Below, in pieces: positions 17,391-25,257 of a stretch of DNA of 64,000 nt. This DNA is from Fen-1273 sp035516035 (GTDB lineage Bacteria; Bacteroidota; Ignavibacteria; UBA10030; UBA6906). The number at the start of each line of letters is the position of its first letter. The first letter of the stretch is position 1. A program made the position numbers and the translations under genes. The DNA is taken from assembly GCA_035516035.1 (NCBI GenBank), contig DATJAS010000107.1, positions 1 to 64,000 of the forward strand. Reading direction: 5' to 3'. The notes below the pieces were generated by a model, which worked only from the letters and a program-made list of their open reading frames with translations, was not told the DNA's origin and made no database searches.

Positions 17391-18050
17391 ATGCCTACAC
17401 ATCGGGAACGGAGCCTGATCATCTCGTATTTGGCGATGCGGAGATTGATCGGGATCCTCGGAATATTGCTTCCCTTTATCGTGGTGCTCGGTGGGTTGAC
17501 CGACGGGGAGCCTTACCTCCAGGGCTCCATCAGCGGATATTACTACACGCATATGCGCGACCTCCTGGTCGGCATACTCAGCGGGGTGGCCCTTTTCCTG
17601 CTTTCGTACAGGGGATACGAAGCGATTGACGACATTGTCGCGAACCTGAGCGGCGTGTTCGCCCTGGGGATGGTGTTCTTTCCCACCGCGATGTACTCCG
17701 GCTCGGTCGTCAAAGTGGGAGTCTTCCTGATCGCCGACAATGCCTCGGAAAAAGTCCACCTGGCGTTCGGCACGCTCTTCTTCGTCGCGCTCTCCTACAA
17801 TTCTCTCTTTCTTTTCACGCGGCGGCACCCGGGAGTCATGGGGAGGGAAAAGAGACGAAGGAACGTCATCTACCGCGCCTGCGGGATCGTGATGCTCCTG
17901 TCGATCCTCTGCATCGCCCTCTACACGCTCTTCCTGAGAGGAACGAGCATCGGCGAGATGAACCCGGTACTGATCTTCGAATCCATCGCCCTGCTCGCAT
18001 TCGGCGTTTCCTGGCTGGTCAAGGGGCACACGCTCTTCAAGGACAGATAG
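17391..18050 (+). CDS. Six-helix membrane protein of unknown function
   Basis: 219 residues from ATG 17391, which has GGCAGGAG eight bases upstream; the longer frame to 17319 lies inside the promoter. Six hydrophobic segments: LIGILGILLPFIVVLGGL, DLLVGILSGVALFLLSY, LSGVFALGMVFFPTA, VHLAFGTLFFVALSYN, IVMLLSILCIALYTLFL, IFESIALLAFGVSWLV. The motif SISGYYYTHMRDLLVG between helices 1 and 2 recurs in a widespread family of hypothetical membrane proteins. No function is known to me. A 10-bp hairpin follows the stop. Confidence 0.75.
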   Translation: MPTHRERSLIISYLAMRRLIGILGILLPFIVVLGGLTDGEPYLQGSISGYYYTHMRDLLVGILSGVALFLLSYRGYEAIDDIVANLSGVFALGMVFFPTAMYSGSVVKVGVFLIADNASEKVHLAFGTLFFVALSYNSLFLFTRRHPGVMGREKRRRNVIYRACGIVMLLSILCIALYTLFLRGTSIGEMNPVLIFESIALLAFGVSWLVKGHTLFKDR

Positions 18051-18054
18051 CAGC

Positions 18055-18078
18055 GGGCCCGGGAGTCATCCCGGGCCC
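18055..18078. terminator. GC-rich hairpin between convergent genes
   Basis: Perfect 10-bp stem GGGCCCGGGA / TCCCGGGCCC with loop GTCA, lying between two convergent stop codons. There is no clear U-run, so it may end transcription weakly in both directions. Confidence 0.5.
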
Positions 18079-18091
18079 CCTGAGGCGTTCT

Positions 18092-18658
18092 TTACTTCGC
18101 GTCCTTGGTGACGTAGGTCTTGTTGCCCTTGCTGTTGTAGTAATAGTGCCCTCCCTTCGGGCCTTCGAAGATGTTCTGACCGTCCTTGGTCTTGCCGACG
18201 ATCTTTGCACCCACGAAGTCCTTCACGTACACCTTGTCTCCCTTGTCGTTCAGGTAGTAGTGCCCGCCGCGCGACCCTGCGAAGACCGTCTTGCCGTCAT
18301 CGGTCTTTCCGACGGCTTCGTCGGTGCTCGCCTTCATTTTGGACGTTGTTTCCTTGGCGGCCTCTCCCCCCTTGCTCATCTTGTCTTTCGCTTCCTTCGA
18401 GACCTTGGTCTTCTCTTCCTTGACGGCCTCTCCCGTCTTCGTCGCCTTGTCCTTTGCTTCCTTCGTGACCTTCGTCTTTGTTTCCTTGGCCATCTTCGCA
18501 TCGGACTTCACCTTCTCCTTGGCCTCTTTCTTCGAATCCTTCATCTTCTTGGTCATGGCCTTCGTGGAATCTTTCATCGCCTTGACCTGGGCGTTCACTG
18601 CTGTCTGGGCGAACAGGAGCGCCATACCGAGGAACAGGACCGCTGCAAATCTACGCAT
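18092..18658 (-). CDS. Secreted LEA-like Lys/Glu/Ala protein with two PBCV-basic-adaptor motifs
   Basis: 188 residues from ATG 18658 (CGGAGG upstream); the longer frame adds non-coding leader. Signal peptide MRRFAAVLFLGMALLFAQ... Then ~95 residues almost wholly Lys, Glu, Ala, Thr, Met in ~11-residue periodicity (SKKEAKEKVKSDAKMAKETK, KVTKEAKDKATKTGEAVKEE), as in group 3 LEA desiccation proteins. The C-terminus has two copies of a 'G-x-x-GGHYY-N-x-KG-x-K-x-YV' unit (GSRGGHYYLNDKGDKVYV and GPKGGHYYYNSKGNKTYV), matching the PBCV-specific basic adaptor motif. Possible role: envelope protection under drying or ionic stress (inference). Confidence 0.75.
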   Translation of the reverse strand: MRRFAAVLFLGMALLFAQTAVNAQVKAMKDSTKAMTKKMKDSKKEAKEKVKSDAKMAKETKTKVTKEAKDKATKTGEAVKEEKTKVSKEAKDKMSKGGEAAKETTSKMKASTDEAVGKTDDGKTVFAGSRGGHYYLNDKGDKVYVKDFVGAKIVGKTKDGQNIFEGPKGGHYYYNSKGNKTYVTKDAK

Positions 18659-18691
18659 GTGGGGGCCTCCGGTAAATGTGGATGGTGCCTG

Positions 18692-18720
18692 AAGATATGT
18701 CACACTCCAGAAAGAAACAA
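18692..18720 (-). promoter_or_regulatory. Predicted promoter of the LEA-like gene
   Basis: Minus strand TTGTTT (18720-18715), 17 bp, TATCTT (18697-18692); leader about 30 nt. Confidence 0.5.
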
Positions 18721-18776
18721 CCCCTGCTCGACGAAACCCGCCGGCAGAGGAAGGACTTTCGCGGGCGGGGTGAACC

Positions 18777-18805
18777 TTGATTTTCTGCGACAACTTTTGT
18801 ATACA
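18777..18805 (+). promoter_or_regulatory. Predicted promoter of the metalloprotease operon
   Basis: TTGATT (18777-18782), 17 bp, TATACA (18800-18805), divergent from the LEA-like promoter. The leader of about 115 nt holds no other element I can identify. Confidence 0.55.
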
Positions 18806-18927
18806 GTCGGGACGATAGTTTGAAGCCGCTCGCCGGGTTCCACAGGGAGACGGTCCCGATCCAGGCATCCCTGCCCGCCTTCCCGCACCCATTCTCATAC
18901 ACACCTCATATCAGGCAGGAGGCCGCT

Positions 18928-21549
18928 ATGAAGTCCCGTGTCCGGAGGCTTTCCATACTTGTCGGGAGTTGCTTCGTTCTCGCCGGGTTCGCAATTGCCG
19001 AACAGTCAGCGAAACCGGATACCGCGAAGCCGGGGGCAGACAAGCCCTTCGCGGATGTCATCAAGGACTACCGGGAAATCCCGGGTCTCTTCACGCTGTA
19101 TTTCAAGGCGGATGAGAACAAGGTGCTGATGGAAATCAAGCCGGACCAGATCGACAGCGTGTTTCTCTGCTCGACGACGCGCGAGGCGGGCGACGGCCGG
19201 TACTTCGACTCCGGCGCACAGCTCGACAATTTCCCTTTCGTTTTTAAGAGGATCGGGAAGAAGATACAGTTTATCCACAGGAACGTGTATTTCCGCGCCG
19301 ACAGCAAGGCGCCCATGAGCCGTGCGATCGGCCGCGGGGTCACCAGCTCCGTGCTGGGATCGGCGAAAATCGAATCCGCTCCCCACCCGGTGCGCAAGAG
19401 CATCCTGATCGACCCGACGACGCTGTTCGTCCAGGACTACGGCATGGTGTCCGCCTCGCTCCAGGAATGGCTCAAGGTGGACTTCAGCCTCGACCGTGAC
19501 AACAGCTATTTCTCGGAGCTGAAGTCATTCCCCGGCAACACCGAGATCGAAGTGACGCTCACATTTTCGACGCAGCACCCAAAGGCAGGGTTTGGGCCGA
19601 TCGCCGACACGCGGAGCATACAGCACAGGTACCACTACAGCCTTTCGGCGCTCCCGCTTTCCGACTACAGGCCGCGCCTGGCCGACGACCGGGTCGGCCA
19701 TTTTCTGACGATGTACAAGGACTACACGGACGGCACGGAGGACACCCCGTACCGGCGCTATATCAACAGGTGGAATCTCCAGAAGAAGGACTCCTCAGCC
19801 GCCATTTCAGAGCCCAGGGAGCCTATCGTGTTCTGGCTGGAAAACACGATCCCGACCCAGTACCGTGATGCGGTCAGGAAAGGCATTCTCCTCTGGAACG
19901 ATGCGTTCGAACGGATCGGCTTCAGGAACGCCATCGTCGTCAAGCAACAGCCCGACTCCGCGGACTGGGACCCCGCGGACGTCCGCTACAATACCATCCG
20001 GTGGATACTCATGCCGGACGGGGGGTACGCCGTCGGTCCCTCACGGACGAATCCATTTACCGGACAGATCTATGACGCCGATATTCGCGTGAGCGCCGAT
20101 ATCGTCCGGTACACGCAGAAGGAGTACGAGGAATACGTCGAGCCGCTCTCGTCCCCTGCGGGGGAGGGGTCGCTCGCGGCCCCCGACAACCCGTTCGCCT
20201 GCACGTACGCCCGGGGGCTGCTCAAGCAGGCGTCATTCGGGTGGGGACTGCTGGAGGCACGCGGCCTCCTGGAAGGCAACGACTCGCTGAAGCAGAAGTA
20301 TGTCAACGATTACATCATCAGCCTCATTGTCCACGAAGTCGGTCATACGCTCGGCCTCAGGCACAATTTCCGGGCGAGCACCACGCACAGTGCATCAGAG
20401 CTGCAGAACGACTCCCTGACCATCCGCGAGGGGGTCACGGGATCGGTCATGGACTACATCCCGGTCAATCTCGCGCTCAAGGGGGAGCACCAGGGTCAGT
20501 ACTGGCAGACGACGCTCGGGACGTACGACTACTGGGCGATTGAATACGCCTACAGGCCGATCAACGAAGCGAGCCCGGAGGGTGAACTCCCGGAGCTGGC
20601 GAAGATCGCCGCCCGCGTGTCGGATCCGAAGCTCGCGTACGGCACTGATGAGGATGCGTTTGGTTTCGCCCCGCAGGGGATCGATCCGGTCACCAACATG
20701 TTCGACCTGGGGAACGACCCGCTGGCGTACTTCAGGACACGGGTGAAGCTCGCGCAGGAGCTCTGGGGAAGCATCGAGGAGAAGTTCGGGAAGCCCGGCA
20801 CCCGTTACCAGAAGCTGCTGAGGGTGTTTGACCAGGGGTTCAACGATTTCTACCTGGGCGGCCTGACGGCGAGCAAATTCATCGGCGGAATCTACCACCG
20901 CCGGGATCACATCGGGGACCCGGGGAACAGGCTCCCGTATGAACCAGTGGCTCCCGCGAAGCAACGCGAGGCACTCGAGTTCCTGAGGACATACATCTTC
21001 GGTCCGGACGCGTTTCAGTTCTCCCCGACACTGCTGAACAAGCTCGCGATCGAGCGGCTCGAGGACTTCGAGTTCTCGGCATTCCAGGTCCAGAGGAACG
21101 ATTTCCCCATCCATGACGTCATCCTCTCCATCCAGGCTCAACCGCTCGCCCGGCTGTACAATCCGCTGACGCTCAGCCGGCTCGTGGACCTCGAGCTGCG
21201 CTATGGAGCCGGCCAGGGGAAATTCACGCTGGCGGACATGTTCAAGGGGATCCGGGAGGCGGTCTGGTCGGAGGTTCAATCCGGAAAGCCCGTCAACAGC
21301 TTCCGGCGCGGACTGCAGAGGCTGCACCTGGCAAAGCTGACCAGCCTCGTCAGCGCCCCGTCCCGGGGGACCCCGGAAGACGCGGCCACGCTCGCACGGG
21401 CAGACCTCGTCGCACTGAAGGGGGCGATATCAGCCGCTCTCCGCGGGAACACGGATCCGATGACACGCGCACATTTTGAGGAATCGCTCGCTCGCATCGA
21501 CGCGGCACTCAAAGTCTCTTTGCAGAGAACCGTGGTCCCGCCCATGTAA
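18928..21549 (+). CDS. Secreted zinc metalloprotease, DUF5117/DUF4953 type
   Basis: 873 residues from ATG 18928 with AGGAGG five bases upstream. Signal peptide (MKSRVRRLSILVGSCFVLAGFAIA). The N-terminal half has the DUF5117 pattern of these large secreted proteases. The metzincin motif HEVGHTLGLRH gives H469, E470, H473 and H479 as zinc ligands/catalytic Glu, followed by NF and later SVMDYIPVN, which supplies the Met-turn. The C-terminal part is helical. The family acts in the periplasm or outside the cell, probably degrading proteins or peptides. First gene of a likely three-gene run with the DUF4434 protein (53 bp) and GH44 enzyme. Confidence 0.85.
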   Translation: MKSRVRRLSILVGSCFVLAGFAIAEQSAKPDTAKPGADKPFADVIKDYREIPGLFTLYFKADENKVLMEIKPDQIDSVFLCSTTREAGDGRYFDSGAQLDNFPFVFKRIGKKIQFIHRNVYFRADSKAPMSRAIGRGVTSSVLGSAKIESAPHPVRKSILIDPTTLFVQDYGMVSASLQEWLKVDFSLDRDNSYFSELKSFPGNTEIEVTLTFSTQHPKAGFGPIADTRSIQHRYHYSLSALPLSDYRPRLADDRVGHFLTMYKDYTDGTEDTPYRRYINRWNLQKKDSSAAISEPREPIVFWLENTIPTQYRDAVRKGILLWNDAFERIGFRNAIVVKQQPDSADWDPADVRYNTIRWILMPDGGYAVGPSRTNPFTGQIYDADIRVSADIVRYTQKEYEEYVEPLSSPAGEGSLAAPDNPFACTYARGLLKQASFGWGLLEARGLLEGNDSLKQKYVNDYIISLIVHEVGHTLGLRHNFRASTTHSASELQNDSLTIREGVTGSVMDYIPVNLALKGEHQGQYWQTTLGTYDYWAIEYAYRPINEASPEGELPELAKIAARVSDPKLAYGTDEDAFGFAPQGIDPVTNMFDLGNDPLAYFRTRVKLAQELWGSIEEKFGKPGTRYQKLLRVFDQGFNDFYLGGLTASKFIGGIYHRRDHIGDPGNRLPYEPVAPAKQREALEFLRTYIFGPDAFQFSPTLLNKLAIERLEDFEFSAFQVQRNDFPIHDVILSIQAQPLARLYNPLTLSRLVDLELRYGAGQGKFTLADMFKGIREAVWSEVQSGKPVNSFRRGLQRLHLAKLTSLVSAPSRGTPEDAATLARADLVALKGAISAALRGNTDPMTRAHFEESLARIDAALKVSLQRTVVPPM

Positions 21550-21602
21550 CCGTTGCACGGGCATTCACCGGACCACGCAATTCAATGACACAGGAGCATT
21601 CC

Positions 21603-22598
21603 ATGGACAGACGGATGTTCTTCAGCACCGGCCTGGGCGCCTCAGCGATGGTGGCCCTGGGAAAATTCGCGCAGGCCTCTCCCGAAGGGGGTGCATCGGG
21701 CGGGACGACGGCGCTTCCTATCACGGGAACATTCATCGACGAGATCACGTACGACATCCCGTCGCAGAACTGGGGCGCGGAACAGTGGCGGGCCGATTTC
21801 GACGCGATGAAGGCGATCGGCATCGACACGGTGATCATCATCCGGAGCGGGTTGAGGGGGAAGACGCTCTTCCCGTCCAAAACCATCGGCACGGACACCG
21901 GCGGCGACCTTCCCCGCCTGTTCCTCGACGAAGCCGCGAAGCGCAACATGAAGCTCTTCTTCGGCAACTACGACTCGGCGGAGTGGGGGAAGCCGGGGGC
22001 ATGGAAAAAGGAGATCGAGATCAACCGGGGATTCATGCGGGAGATCTGGGAGCGGTACGGCTCCTCCAGCGCCTTCACGGGGTGGTACCTCTCCCACGAG
22101 ACGAGCCACAGCCGGTTCCATTTCCGGGAAATCACGACGGAACTCAGCGAGCTGGCAAAGACGCTCTCACCGGGGAAACCTGTCCTGATGTCGCCGTTCT
22201 ACCCGTCGCGGAAAATCTACCCGGACGAGGGCCTGGATCCCTCGGAATTCGCAGACAACTGGCGACAGACGCTGAAAGGGATCACGACGATCGACTATGC
22301 AGCGTTCCAGGACGGCACGGCCCCGCTGGGCGAACTGGATGCGTACCTCGGCCAGGCCAAGGCGGTGATGGATGAGATGGGGATCAAGCTCTGGAACAAC
22401 GTCGAGACGTTCACGCGGGATATGCCCATCAAATTCCCACCGATCGACTTCCGCGAGCTGCGGGAGAAGCTGACCATCGCCGCGCGGTACGCAACAAAGA
22501 ACATCTCGTTTGAATTCTCGCATTTCATGAGTCCGAACTCGCTGTACCCGTCGGCGCGAAATCTCTACGGACGGTACCGCGAGTTCTTCAATCTCTAG
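21603..22598 (+). CDS. DUF4434 TIM-barrel protein, exported
   Basis: 331 residues from ATG 21603 (CAGGAG six bases upstream) instead of the ATG at 21585. The N-terminus MDRRMFFSTGLGASAMVALG is a Tat-like signal. The body is the DUF4434 putative glycosidase fold: GTFIDEITYDIPSQNWG, FDAMKAIGIDTVIIIRSG, MKLFFGNYDS, FTGWYLSHETSH, PVLMSPFYPS, IDYAAFQDG and LWNNVETFTRD. Acidic residues in WYLSHE and NNVETF sit where catalytic acids would be. The reaction is unproven; placement before a GH44 glucanase supports polysaccharide breakdown. Confidence 0.78.
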   Translation: MDRRMFFSTGLGASAMVALGKFAQASPEGGASGGTTALPITGTFIDEITYDIPSQNWGAEQWRADFDAMKAIGIDTVIIIRSGLRGKTLFPSKTIGTDTGGDLPRLFLDEAAKRNMKLFFGNYDSAEWGKPGAWKKEIEINRGFMREIWERYGSSSAFTGWYLSHETSHSRFHFREITTELSELAKTLSPGKPVLMSPFYPSRKIYPDEGLDPSEFADNWRQTLKGITTIDYAAFQDGTAPLGELDAYLGQAKAVMDEMGIKLWNNVETFTRDMPIKFPPIDFRELREKLTIAARYATKNISFEFSHFMSPNSLYPSARNLYGRYREFFNL

Positions 22599-22614
22599 CC
22601 ATCAGGTCCGCGCT

Positions 22615-24528
22615 ATGCACACCTCAGCACGCATCGTCCCCCTCCTCCTTCTGCCGGCACTGGCAGCCGCCCAGACGGTGAATTTCACGGTCGTCCTCAG
22701 CGATACGCCAGCCGCGATCAGTCCCTACATCTACGGCACAAACCAGCTGATGTCGGGGGGAGAGAACTGGGGGTCGATGCGGCTCGGGGGGAACCGCCTC
22801 ACGGGCTACAACTGGGAGAATAACGCCTCGAACGCCGGAAGCGATTACTATCAGGAGAGCGACAATTACCTTCCGTCGGTGTTCGGAGTCCCGGCCGACA
22901 GCTCCAACGTCCCCGGGATCGTGACCGGGGCATTCGTAAAGCAGGCCCGCCAGTTCGGGGCGTACCCGCTCGTCACGCTCCAGATGGCGGGGTTTGTCGC
23001 GAAGGACAAGAACGGCGTCGTGGATTCTTCTCAGACCGCCCCGTCGTCGCGGTGGGCCTACGTGAAGCCGTCGAAGGGGGCGCCCCTCCTGCTCGCGCCG
23101 GACACGGGCGATGACAGCGTGTACATGGACGAGTACGTCAGTTTCCTGGTCCACACGTTCGGCGCCGCGTCCTCCGGCACCGGCATACGGGGATACGCCC
23201 TGGACAACGAACCTTCGCTCTGGTCATCCACGCACCCGAGGTTACACCCCGCGCAGCCGGCCTGCCGCGAGCTGGTCCAGAAATCTGTCGCGCTTGCACG
23301 GTCCGTCAAGGGAATCGATCCCGCCGCGGAGATTTTCGGGCCCGTCGAGTTCGGCTTCTCGGGGTACTACAACTTCCTCGATGCCCCGGACTGGGGAAGC
23401 GTCAGCTTCCGCAAGGGGTATAACTGGTTCCTCGACTACTATCTCGATCAGCTCCGCCAGGCCAGCGACTCGACAGGCAGGCGGCTGCTTGACGTCCTCG
23501 ACCTCCACTGGTACCCGGAAGCGCAGGGAACTGACAGCAACCGCATCATCAATACAAGCGCCGTCAGCGCCGCCGACCGGTTTGCGCGCGTCCAGGCACC
23601 CAGGACGCTCTGGGATCCCTCCTACAGGGAGCAGAGCTGGATTGCCCAGTGGTATGCCTCATATCTCCCCCTGATCCCGCACGTGCTCCAGTCAATCGGG
23701 AGCTATTATAAGGGCACAAAACTCGGATTCACGGAGTTCGAGTACGGGGGAGAAAATGACGTCTCTGGAGCGATAGCGATCGATGACGTCCTGGGGATAT
23801 TCGGCAGGTACGGCGTTTACTTCGCGACGTACTGGGAGGGGGGAAATCAGACCCCGTACATCTCGGCAGCCTACAAAATGTACCGGAACTACGACGGAAA
23901 CAACTCGACATTCGGCGATTTCTCCATCCCGTCGCAGACGAGCGACAGCGTCAACTCGTCAATCTACGGCGCGGTGAAGTCCGGCGGCAAGGAGGTGCAC
24001 CTGATCGTCATCAACAAGAGCTTCAGCCAAAGCGCGACGGGCCACTTCGTTCTCTCGGCGGCATCCCCCGCGACTTCACACGTCGAGATCCTGAGCGCAA
24101 AGGTCTGGAAGCTCGGCGGCTCCGGCGCCGCCATACAGGCTGCACCGGCCGTCACCGGGATTTCCGACGGGGCGTTCACGTACACGCTCGACACGGTGTC
24201 GGTCTATCACATCGTTCTCCAGACGACCACAGTGACCGGCGTGACCGCCCGGGTCGGTGCGCCGAACGCGTTCGGGCTCTATCAGAACTACCCAAATCCG
24301 TTCAACCCCTCCACCGTGATCCTGTACTCCGTTGCGGCGGACGGCCCCGTCACGCTGAGGGTCTACGATGTGCTCGGGCGTGAGGTCAGGGAGCTGGTGA
24401 AGGGATTCCAGACCGCCGGCCGGCACACCGCAAGCTTCGACGGGTCAGGCCTTGCAAGCGGCATGTACTTCTACAGGCTCGAGAGCGGCGGCCGCACGGC
24501 AACGATGAAAATGGCCCTCCAGCGGTAG
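22615..24528 (+). CDS. GH44 endoglucanase/xyloglucanase with T9SS sorting domain
   Basis: 637 residues. Signal peptide ends AAAQ at residue 20. GH44 hallmarks: MRLGGNRLTGYNWENNASNA (residues 55-74), YALDNEPSLW with acid/base E199, DLHWYPEA near 297, and nucleophile region LGFTEFEYGG with E374. The C-terminal ~80 residues are the T9SS sorting domain (YQNYPNPFNPSTVILYS ... ASGMYFYRLESG ... MKMALQR). GH44 enzymes cut beta-1,4-glucans and xyloglucan. Start ATG 22615 lies 16 bp after the DUF4434 stop with a weak CAGG site, so translation may be coupled. Confidence 0.88.
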   Translation: MHTSARIVPLLLLPALAAAQTVNFTVVLSDTPAAISPYIYGTNQLMSGGENWGSMRLGGNRLTGYNWENNASNAGSDYYQESDNYLPSVFGVPADSSNVPGIVTGAFVKQARQFGAYPLVTLQMAGFVAKDKNGVVDSSQTAPSSRWAYVKPSKGAPLLLAPDTGDDSVYMDEYVSFLVHTFGAASSGTGIRGYALDNEPSLWSSTHPRLHPAQPACRELVQKSVALARSVKGIDPAAEIFGPVEFGFSGYYNFLDAPDWGSVSFRKGYNWFLDYYLDQLRQASDSTGRRLLDVLDLHWYPEAQGTDSNRIINTSAVSAADRFARVQAPRTLWDPSYREQSWIAQWYASYLPLIPHVLQSIGSYYKGTKLGFTEFEYGGENDVSGAIAIDDVLGIFGRYGVYFATYWEGGNQTPYISAAYKMYRNYDGNNSTFGDFSIPSQTSDSVNSSIYGAVKSGGKEVHLIVINKSFSQSATGHFVLSAASPATSHVEILSAKVWKLGGSGAAIQAAPAVTGISDGAFTYTLDTVSVYHIVLQTTTVTGVTARVGAPNAFGLYQNYPNPFNPSTVILYSVAADGPVTLRVYDVLGREVRELVKGFQTAGRHTASFDGSGLASGMYFYRLESGGRTATMKMALQR

Positions 24529-24539
24529 GCCGTCGTTCC

Positions 24540-25010
24540 CTATTTGAGCTTGAAGGAACTGAAGAACGACTGGTAGTCGGCTTTCATCGAGTCGAACGTG
24601 CCAGCCATCCCTCCCGCGGTGAGCGTGTACACCTTCGTCTGCCTCATGACATAGACGACGTCGTACTTCATCTTGAACCCGGACGCCTCCCCGGTGTACA
24701 CCAGCTCCCGTGCATCCACCCCGTTGATCGTGAGCTTCCTTGCCGGATCGAACGTGAGATTCTGGAGCGTTCCCGCATACTGTTTCTTCGCAAATTCGAC
24801 GTACGCATCGAGGTTTTTCGCTTCCGGCGGGGCGCTATCGATCGTCAGCATCAGCGTCACGCCGTTTTTCATGTAGTGTTCGGGTGCCGACGATGTGGTT
24901 CGCTTCTTCCATCCATCGGGAGCCTTGATCGTATAGTCGGGATCCCCGGCAAATGCCGATGCCGAGAAGCAGAGCGCGAGCGTGAGCAGGAACGCGATGC
25001 GGAGTTTCAT
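24540..25010 (-). CDS. Secreted DcrB/PsbP-fold protein
   Basis: 156 residues from ATG 25010; AAGGAG is seven bases upstream (the ATG at 25016 is too close). Signal peptide MKLRIAFLLTLALCFSASAFA. The mature part, DYTIKAPDGWKKR ... VTLMLTIDSAPP ... YAGTLQNLTFDPA ... KYDVVYVMRQTKVYTLTA ... FFSSFKLK, has the 'P-x-GW ... five-strand sheet ... F-SF' layout of PsbP/DcrB-like periplasmic proteins. The role is unknown. It is convergent with the GH44 gene, and its leader has an 11-bp hairpin. Confidence 0.7.
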   Translation of the reverse strand: MKLRIAFLLTLALCFSASAFAGDPDYTIKAPDGWKKRTTSSAPEHYMKNGVTLMLTIDSAPPEAKNLDAYVEFAKKQYAGTLQNLTFDPARKLTINGVDARELVYTGEASGFKMKYDVVYVMRQTKVYTLTAGGMAGTFDSMKADYQSFFSSFKLK

Positions 25011-25090
25011 TCTCATTCTCCTTCGGGAGTATTGGCTGTGACACCGGGCAAGGTGCCGGACTCTTCGCCTGTCGCCCTGGACAAAACACA

Positions 25091-25126
25091 AAAGGCGTCC
25101 CCCCTGTAAGGCAGCGGGACGCCTTT
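25091..25126 (-). ncRNA. Leader hairpin upstream of the DcrB-like gene
   Basis: Minus-strand arms AAAGGCGTCCC and GGGACGCCTTT, with an inner CTG/CAG stem and loop CCTTA. It begins about 15 nt after the predicted RNA start and ends ~80 nt before the ATG. The layout is like the leaders at 6924, 11400, 30590 and 40135, but the sequence differs. The stem ends CCTTT followed by TGTGTTTTGT. Confidence 0.5.
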
Positions 25127-25145
25127 GCAAAGAACCCATGCCGCG

Positions 25146-25174
25146 AATCTAGCACCGGCGCCGGTCAAAAGCAA
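25146..25174 (-). promoter_or_regulatory. Predicted promoter of the DcrB-like gene
   Basis: Minus strand TTGCTT (25174-25169), 17 bp, TAGATT (25151-25146). Confidence 0.55.
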
Positions 25175-25218
25175 GGCCGAAGGCGCAAGCCAGCCGCCAC
25201 AATCCGGCCACCGCATTG

Positions 25219-25247
25219 TTGCATTCGCTCCGGTTTCAGGGTATTTT
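25219..25247 (+). promoter_or_regulatory. Predicted promoter giving a near-leaderless mRNA
   Basis: TTGCAT (25219-25224), 17 bp, TATTTT (25242-25247). The ATG of the permease gene is only ten bases past the -10 box, so the mRNA would carry at most a few untranslated bases. Confidence 0.5.
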
Positions 25248-25257
25248 GGAATCATCC

